Positions 57,306 to 64,000 of a DNA stretch of 64,000 nucleotides are shown piece by piece. The DNA comes from Ceratodon purpureus (taxonomy: Eukaryota; Streptophyta; Bryopsida; Pseudoditrichales; Ditrichaceae), in assembly GCA_014871385.1 (NCBI GenBank), contig CM026427.1:2786068-2850067 (forward strand), in the 5' to 3' direction. The translations under genes were made by a program, and so were the position numbers. Below the pieces are notes generated by a model. That model was not told the DNA's origin, made no database searches, and worked only from the letters and a program-made list of their open reading frames with translations. Within the stretch, counting starts at the first letter, position 1. Each line of letters opens with the position of its first letter.

Positions 57306-58368
57306 AAAATGCTGCGGTGAGTTGAAAAGCTCAACCTTCTCTATTTATAACTTTTAAGTAGTCTATTTTAAATAGATGTTGATTGCACTTGAGGCACTTA
57401 AGCGAATGTGAGCTCTGAGCTCCAGTACGTTGGTTTCAGTGATCTAATTGATTGCATCCCTTACTGCTCTTAATTCTGAGCATCTGGTCTCGTCTCAGAT
57501 GTTAAAGTGCACTTGATATTAGTGAAAGTTGCGGCAATTTTGGAACACACTGAAGTTGTATAGTATATATGTTTGTTCACCGCATGCACTAGTAGCATGA
57601 TTTCAACGTCGATCACAAGGTTTGGCAATAGCAATTTGGTTCAGTTATCTTCCCGATTAGTTGCCTTTGAAATCTTGATTAGTTTCCAATTGTATGTGTG
57701 TTCACTGTTACAATGATCAGCATATGATTTGCAATTTGCACAAGTTGTGTGCTTGCTTGGATTCACATTGTATATGATCTTCATTCTACTCAAGTCTACA
57801 CATGTGAATAGACAAACATGAAGTAGTGCAACATGGTCGAGAAACTGAAGCAGTTCCAGTGGTCGTATTTTATGTGAGTCTGTTCATATTTAGTTCCACT
57901 GGTCGTCATTTGGGTGTGATATATTGAGCTCCTTGGCTATTATATCTCTGAGAATCTCACTAAGTTTGTAAGTGCATATCTCGAATTTTTGGTTGTTGGT
58001 TCTGACTTGAGTAGTTCAGAATTGCTTCGAGCTCGCCGCCTTGTGCACTTCTATCAGCTCGTATTCATATTTGAGTCCTGGATAGAGATGCCATTTGTGA
58101 GTATTTAGAGAAGTTTTTGGATGTACTTGTTTGTTAGGCTCGGATGTTTGAATGCATTGAGTTCATGTTCATTGGGATCACATAGTGTTTTTTGTAGTCT
58201 TTCACGTCCACAGTTTTTACCGACTTTTTGTAATTGAAGAAGTTTTGCATTATTAGTATAGTTATGATAAACGATTGCAAAATTCGGCCATAACCATATG
58301 GCAGGGCCTATTTTGCTTGACGAGGAACTAGCTGAAGTTACAAGAGGACATGATTGTGTGATACGTGC
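56171..58368. other. Unique spacer of the palindrome
   Basis: This 2,198-bp stretch is not repeated. It holds the C-terminal part of the Crypton-like gene and one MITE. From 57306 to 58368 no domain was recognised. The reading frame that enters from the right arm continues only a short way (to about 58328 in one frame and 58105 in another), without family features. Confidence 0.7.
56349..56638. mobile_element. MITE inserted in the Crypton-like gene
   Basis: The left end TTAAGGTAGAAACACCTATA followed by ACCGACAAC is mirrored by GTCGGCTATGGGTGTCTCAA followed by CCTTAG. The element is about 290 bp. It separates two parts of one Crypton-like coding region, so it inserted after that gene arrived. 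TTAA/TTAG at the edges fit the target preference of the 3963-4377 relative. Confidence 0.75.
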
Positions 58369-58750
58369 AAAAAAAAACATTATCTCTACCATCACTTGTA
58401 GGTAAGTGAACGTCAGCATCCAAAGGTTCTTCAACAACATAACTTGAAGAACAAACATCGGCACAATAATTTCTCTCATATTCACTTGTAGAACCTCCAA
58501 CACCAGAACTTGCATAGTGCACAACACCGAAACAATTTTCCACATGATCACTCAAACCCTTTGTCTCTGTCTCTTGACAAGGAACTTCAATCAACGTCAG
58601 CTGCGACGATGTGTAAATCTCTGAAATGGACCTACAACGTACATCACTAACAACACCTATAGGTTTGGCTATTGAAACTCGTTTCTCCGATTTTGCTCGC
58701 TTTGAAACATTTGGAGAAATGGAAACTGACTCTGGAGACGTTAAATCCAT
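58369..58750 (-). pseudogene. 5' fragment of Crypton-like gene, right-arm copy
   Basis: Mirror copy of 55789-56170, starting MDLTSPESVS. It stops being homologous at the same T-run where the arm ends and then runs into unrelated spacer sequence, with a stop shortly after. It lacks the recombinase domain. Confidence 0.7.
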
Positions 58751-61700
58751 CCCAAAATTAAAAGAAGGCAACAATGAAGTCCTCACGAGTAGAGTTTTTT
58801 CTAATCTCAAGCATCACCGACGCTTTGACCTACACCCTTGACACAACATCGCAGTCGACACAACGTCAAGACTGATACGACAACAACATAAAACCCTCAT
58901 ATAAAACTTCAAAATGCAAGCATATGCTGTAAACCTCAAGCCCATGCAAAAATCCTAAGCGCACCCGGAAACCCTCAAGCTCATGCAGAAAATAGCAAGC
59001 ACCATGCACAAATTAAAACTACAAGCCATAAAACAAAGCAAATCATGCAAGTCTACGAGAATGCTAACAGATTACAGCTGCAAAATTTGATACTCAAACT
59101 GCAGCGCCCAAAAATTTGAAACTCAAAGCAACACCCTAATCTCCAGTGGCGCTCATTTCTCTAATGCTCGAGGGAGACGACACCGTTGAAGAAGATGACA
59201 GGCGGCCGACTGTCAAGGATTAGGGTCGCGGCTCAACAAAGTGGCCACCAGTTACGTCCGGTAATGGTTTTCTTGGAATCAGTAATTGGTGCAGAAGAGG
59301 TTCTATCCAGCTGGCTCGCCCTCGCAGACTCGCCACCTCGACAGAACCGGTTCTGCACCAATAACAGTTCTAAGAAAACCATTACCTAATAGATGATCAC
59401 TTCATTATAGTAGAAGGTGTCTACAGATTTTGAAGAACAAAAGCCAAGTCTATATTCAAGACATGAGACCATTTAAGTACAACTTATTCAATCTGGATAA
59501 TTTTTTACGGATTGTCGCTACTTGAGTCCATACGCATGAATTAGAATCAAATTTTGATTGGTTTACATGTGCATAAAGTTTACTTGATAAGATTCTAGAG
59601 TCTAAATCCTTAAACATTTTTTCTCTTACCTTTTGCCTCTATGCACCATAAATATCACCCTTACAATTTAGAGAATGGAAACTAGTCATTTCTGTAAGAA
59701 AACCCCGTATTTGGTGATGTCTTATGGAGACGGAGAACGACTTTTTGTACCATATAATGATGGCCCGAATTGGACTCAAGTGAGGCAGTACATGATGTAT
59801 GAACAACACGAGAATTTTAGAAGCGTCTAAGAAGACGTTCGGTCAAAGGCGTTGATGTTTCCTTGAGCATTTAAGATGTCTACTCGAACATCCCAGCTTC
59901 TAGCCATACATAATAGCTTGTATTCTACTTTGTTGGGCATTTTGAACCTTCACTTAATGTTGTAATTAAAACTAAGTATTTTTAACCTAGCAAGTAAAGC
60001 ATGCACGTAAAGGTCGTTCCACTAACGGGACATGTTGCAATTGCCTTTTTATATGAATCCCTTGTTTAACTGCATGCGTTATTGGCTTCAGAACATGTGC
60101 AGTGTTGGACATGCGTATACGGTTTGCTGATGATAAATTATACAGAGAATAATGAAGTTTTTGAAAACACTCGCGATAGCATATAAAAACATGAAAATAT
60201 TTGGACAAAAATTCAACATCACATTTTTGACAATCAAATTTTAAACCTTATATTGTTGATATTGAAACATCATAAGATTACTCTAAAAAGGGTAAAAGAA
60301 AAGAGCAGCAGTGACACTAAAAACCATAAGCATAAGCAAGCGTCGCCTGAAGGAGCTCTTCCTCTAATCCAGACACACACTTTCTTTCCCGGCTTCAAGG
60401 TGGACTAATTACTAGTTGTAGGTGCTGTTGCCGAAGCGTCCCAACCTCGATTTATTTGCTCTGCTGTTTGGTGGACATCTTTGGCACTGCGTCGTCCCAA
60501 GGCCGGTCTGGTCTCCGCTCTGAGACCACTTCCGCACGGCGCTCTGCCCACAGCGACCGTCGCACCACTATCCGTCGTGATTCGTGGTGCGGCAGCGGCC
60601 AGACAACCGTAGAACTCCCTCCACGGTGCTCGTGCTGCCCCGTGCGCTTGCCCTACTATTCAAGAGTTTACACTCATCTCTTTCTCTTCTAGGGTTTGCA
60701 TGGTCTCGTTTGTTTGTTTATTTGTTTGTTTCTAGAGTTGTGTGTTTGTGAGTGGAGATGAGGATACTTTCCCCGGATGATCGACGCTGATTCCAACTGT
60801 GCTAACTAGCCCGGAAGGGCCAAGCCAGAAAAACTGATCCTTCACGAAGCCTTCTTTCGTTTTTGATAATTTCTAGGGTTTAGGGTTGATGTGTCGTCGT
60901 GCATTCCCGTGTGTACAATGCTGCTGCCCTCTGCGCAGTCATTGAATGGTGGATTATGCTAGAGTGTTTGGCGAGTGGGCAGTTAGGCAGACGTTCCATG
61001 TCTGTTGTTAACAATCATTTGCTGGAAATTGTTTTCTTCGGTTGTGACGTCGTGCTGTGATGAATCCAAACACCAGTCTAAAGCCAGTTCTGCTTCTGAG
61101 ATCTGTGAATGAGAAACTGGTCAGAGACTGAGCTGTGGATGTGGCCTATGAAGGGTTTATGAAGCATTCCCGTGTGTACAATGCTGCTGCCCTCTGCGCA
61201 GTGATTGAATGGTGGATTATGCTAGAGTGGTCGGTGAGTGGGCAGTTAGGCAGACGTTCCGTGTCTGTCAGTAACAATCACTTGCTGGAGATTGTTTTCT
61301 TCGGTTGTGACGTCGAGCTGTGATGAATCCAAACACCAGTCTAATGCCAGTTCTGCTTCTGAGATCTGTGAATGAGAAACTGGTCAGAGACTGAGCTGCG
61401 GACGCGAGTTTTGAAAGTAGGTACCGGCACAAGAAATCTCTGTGATGACAAGAAAATTTCGTCAAGCTCAACAGACTTGATACGGGGATAGAAGCATATG
61501 TTTCGCATCCCATATGATAGTTAACCCGCTGATCTGAGGGAACATATATGTGTCGATGTGATTAGGGTGCCATGGTTTGCTACAAATGTACTCAAGGTGT
61601 GCGCCCGTGTGTGGGTGTGGTACCTATGCCTTGACGGCTGTAGCAAGAGGAAGGATGGAGCATTAAGGGCGTGCGCTCAGGCAATGAGCATATCGCTTTA

Positions 61701-63286
61701 CCGCGTTCCACACAGTCTGTGTATGTGTACGGGGTTCTGGTTGATGTGAAGATATTAGAGTAGAGGTTGGGACGTCGTTGGCCTTCCTCGTTAGTTGTTC
61801 TTCACAAACGGATGGGCTGGCAGAGCGAAAGCACTGTGGGCGTGTCACTGCTTCAGGCAGGCCTTGCGGGCTCTGGGGAGCCGATCACCTTGGTCTGAGC
61901 GAAGCGGGGGCTACAAGTTTTGTGTGGGTTTGGTTGGATGGTGTCCGGTCAGCGCGATGATGATAAGGCCGTGAGGCAGATCGCGAAGTGCTCAACGGAG
62001 GACTGTGGGCGAATAATCAAAACGACTTCTTCTTCCACTGAGCGTTGATCGGGGATGGATTGTGTGTTTGGGACCGATGATGAGAGATTCATGAGCTCCA
62101 TCTGAACTTCCCGAGGGGAAGAGATGATGTTTTCATGACACAGGATTTCTGAGGCCATGTGTTGGAATGGGGTTTAGTTCGTGTGAGTTGTTGGAAGCTT
62201 CTGGATGATGAACACTCATCGGCGTATGACACCTTGGGTGTATGATTACTGCAAAATACTCTAATTTTTTCCTGACAGAAGCAACGTGTAGTTATTACGG
62301 GTTGCATTTGCTTTGATGCTGGGTTGATTACACATTGATTGTGAGTCCGTTCCCTTACCTGATCATTGGCACAACAGGGATTATATCTCTTCAGACATTT
62401 CTCTACTGTGAACCCCTTAATGAAAGCTATCGCTCCACAGCCAGTGTTATTACCTTCCAATTCCCCAACCCGAATCATAACCATAATATCAGGATATCTA
62501 CTACAACGAAGCACTCACTGCACGTTTCGTTCTCTTAAAATTGGAGCTTTTAAGATACGGAATCATGTCAATGCATTGCTGACATAGTAGGTCATAGGAG
62601 TAACAGACACTGTAATTTGATAATGCGTTCACATTTTAAGTACATACTAAATAGGTGGAGCATTCGAATACCAAGTAGCCAAGTCTGCGAATGCTGGCAT
62701 TCTCCTTCAAACTAGTTTTTGTTCGAACTCGACGCGTTATTCATCTTTGTTAAAACTATCTGAATGATGTCTCGCGCTATTGAGACCGCACCCATAGCCG
62801 ATGAGGTACCCATGACTAGTCAGTAGACTTCTCTATTACCTGCCTCCATTTCCGGCCAGTTTTCAAATTCAAAATCTTGGGAGACCTCGAAGAAAGTATC
62901 AAGCATGATTGGTAGAAAGGGAATCGAAGGGAATCATATAGGGATATTTTGGTAGTAGCATAGTGCTCACGTTCTAGTGTCATGGTGGTCGGTTTTAGGT
63001 GAAAATGTCTTTTAAAATTCATAGGGAATTAAATATAGAAGTAAACATGACATTTAAAGTTACATTCCTCCTTAAACCTATTTTCCCTTCAAGGGAAAAT
63101 CTCCCTCAACTTATACACCTTCAATCTCAGTGGCAAATCTCTTAACTGGTCGGTCATAGGTGCGTCAACCTTAGTCACCGAGAACACTAAGTCTGAATGA
63201 AACTGCATGTACTTCAGGTTGCTTCGCTCCTGTTGCAGGTACTGGCAGAATGCTCTACAATCTACAAACCTTTGGCAGGGACAAGG
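58369..63286. repeat. Right arm of the 12-kb inverted repeat (4,918 bp)
   Basis: Mirror image of 51253-56170 with the same length and no visible difference where compared. Its outer edge is 183 bp from the alpha-tubulin stop codon, so its distal part may lie in the tubulin 3' UTR or terminator region. It carries mirror copies of the MITE (about 62769-63174), tandem duplication, foldback (59260-59386) and the 5' part of the Crypton-like gene (58369-58750, minus strand). Confidence 0.95.
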
Positions 63287-63468
63287 ATGGGGGTGCAACT
63301 TTAGTTGGACCAGCCAATAACCTTAGTGTGCCTTGAGCATTCTCCAAGTTTGAGAACTTGGTTACACAATCCTTGGGTCTAGAAGATTCATAATATGGGC
63401 ATGACCCAAAGATGGGCAGGCAGAGTGCCTGGAGAGAGGTGTAAAAGCTGCTTCAGTGATGTTGTTCA
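63287..63468. other. 3' UTR region of alpha-tubulin
   Basis: A short stretch between the tubulin stop codon and the palindrome edge; no other feature seen. Confidence 0.6.

Positions 63469-64000
<532 letters not shown>

Noticed and set aside
51253-63286. Interpretation as a single transposon with 4.9-kb terminal inverted repeats
   Set aside because: No target-site duplication is visible outside the arms, and the only recombinase-like gene is broken; inverted duplication explains it more simply. Not excluded.

Overview
The window looks like nuclear DNA of a land plant, most likely a bryophyte (moss). The protein-coding genes are interrupted by short GT-AG introns. They include plant families: an L-type lectin receptor, an LRR receptor kinase, an organellar alanyl-tRNA synthetase, a long-chain alcohol oxidase and an alpha-tubulin ending in EEY. 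Telo-box motifs sit in promoters, and a plant-type Copia element is present. I infer moss from protein style and gene structure; no marker proves the species.

Layout. 3-1144: 3' part of a lectin-TM-TIR receptor. 2092-2886 (-): HAD pyrimidine-5'-nucleotidase-like phosphatase. 3.0-5.1 kb: G-rich repeats, a MITE and a 60-bp minisatellite. 5144-5225 (-): tRNA-Ser(UGA). 5.7-6.63 kb (-): a cluster of four C/D snoRNAs, two U15 copies alternating with two copies of a smaller snoRNA. 7.35-10.5 kb: AT-rich gene desert. 11955-13789: myristoylation-type PP2C. 16912-17651: small basic nuclear-type protein. 20196-23055: LRR receptor-like kinase. 25519-28453: DCAF8-type WD40 protein. 30404-36110: organellar AlaRS. 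36.9-45.5 kb: a transposon-rich block with a piggyBac-like element, two or three MITEs and a young, whole-looking Copia element. 47685-50545: long-chain fatty alcohol oxidase. 51253-63286: a 12-kb inverted repeat with 4,918-bp arms that showed no indel and no mismatch where I compared them, around a 2.2-kb spacer holding a broken Crypton-like tyrosine recombinase gene. 63469-64000 (-): 3' end of alpha-tubulin.

The genes are independent housekeeping, signalling and metabolic units; nothing here behaves as an operon except the snoRNA cluster, which is probably polycistronic. Three points stand out. The first is the receptor architecture of a lectin ectodomain joined to a cytoplasmic TIR. The second is the near-perfect palindrome with its Crypton-like core. 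The third is a segmental duplication that placed a decayed copy of the DCAF8 promoter and first exon in front of the LRR kinase. Exon joins were worked out by hand; the total coding lengths of the PP2C, small basic protein, LRR kinase, DCAF8, AlaRS and alcohol oxidase models are all multiples of three, which supports them.
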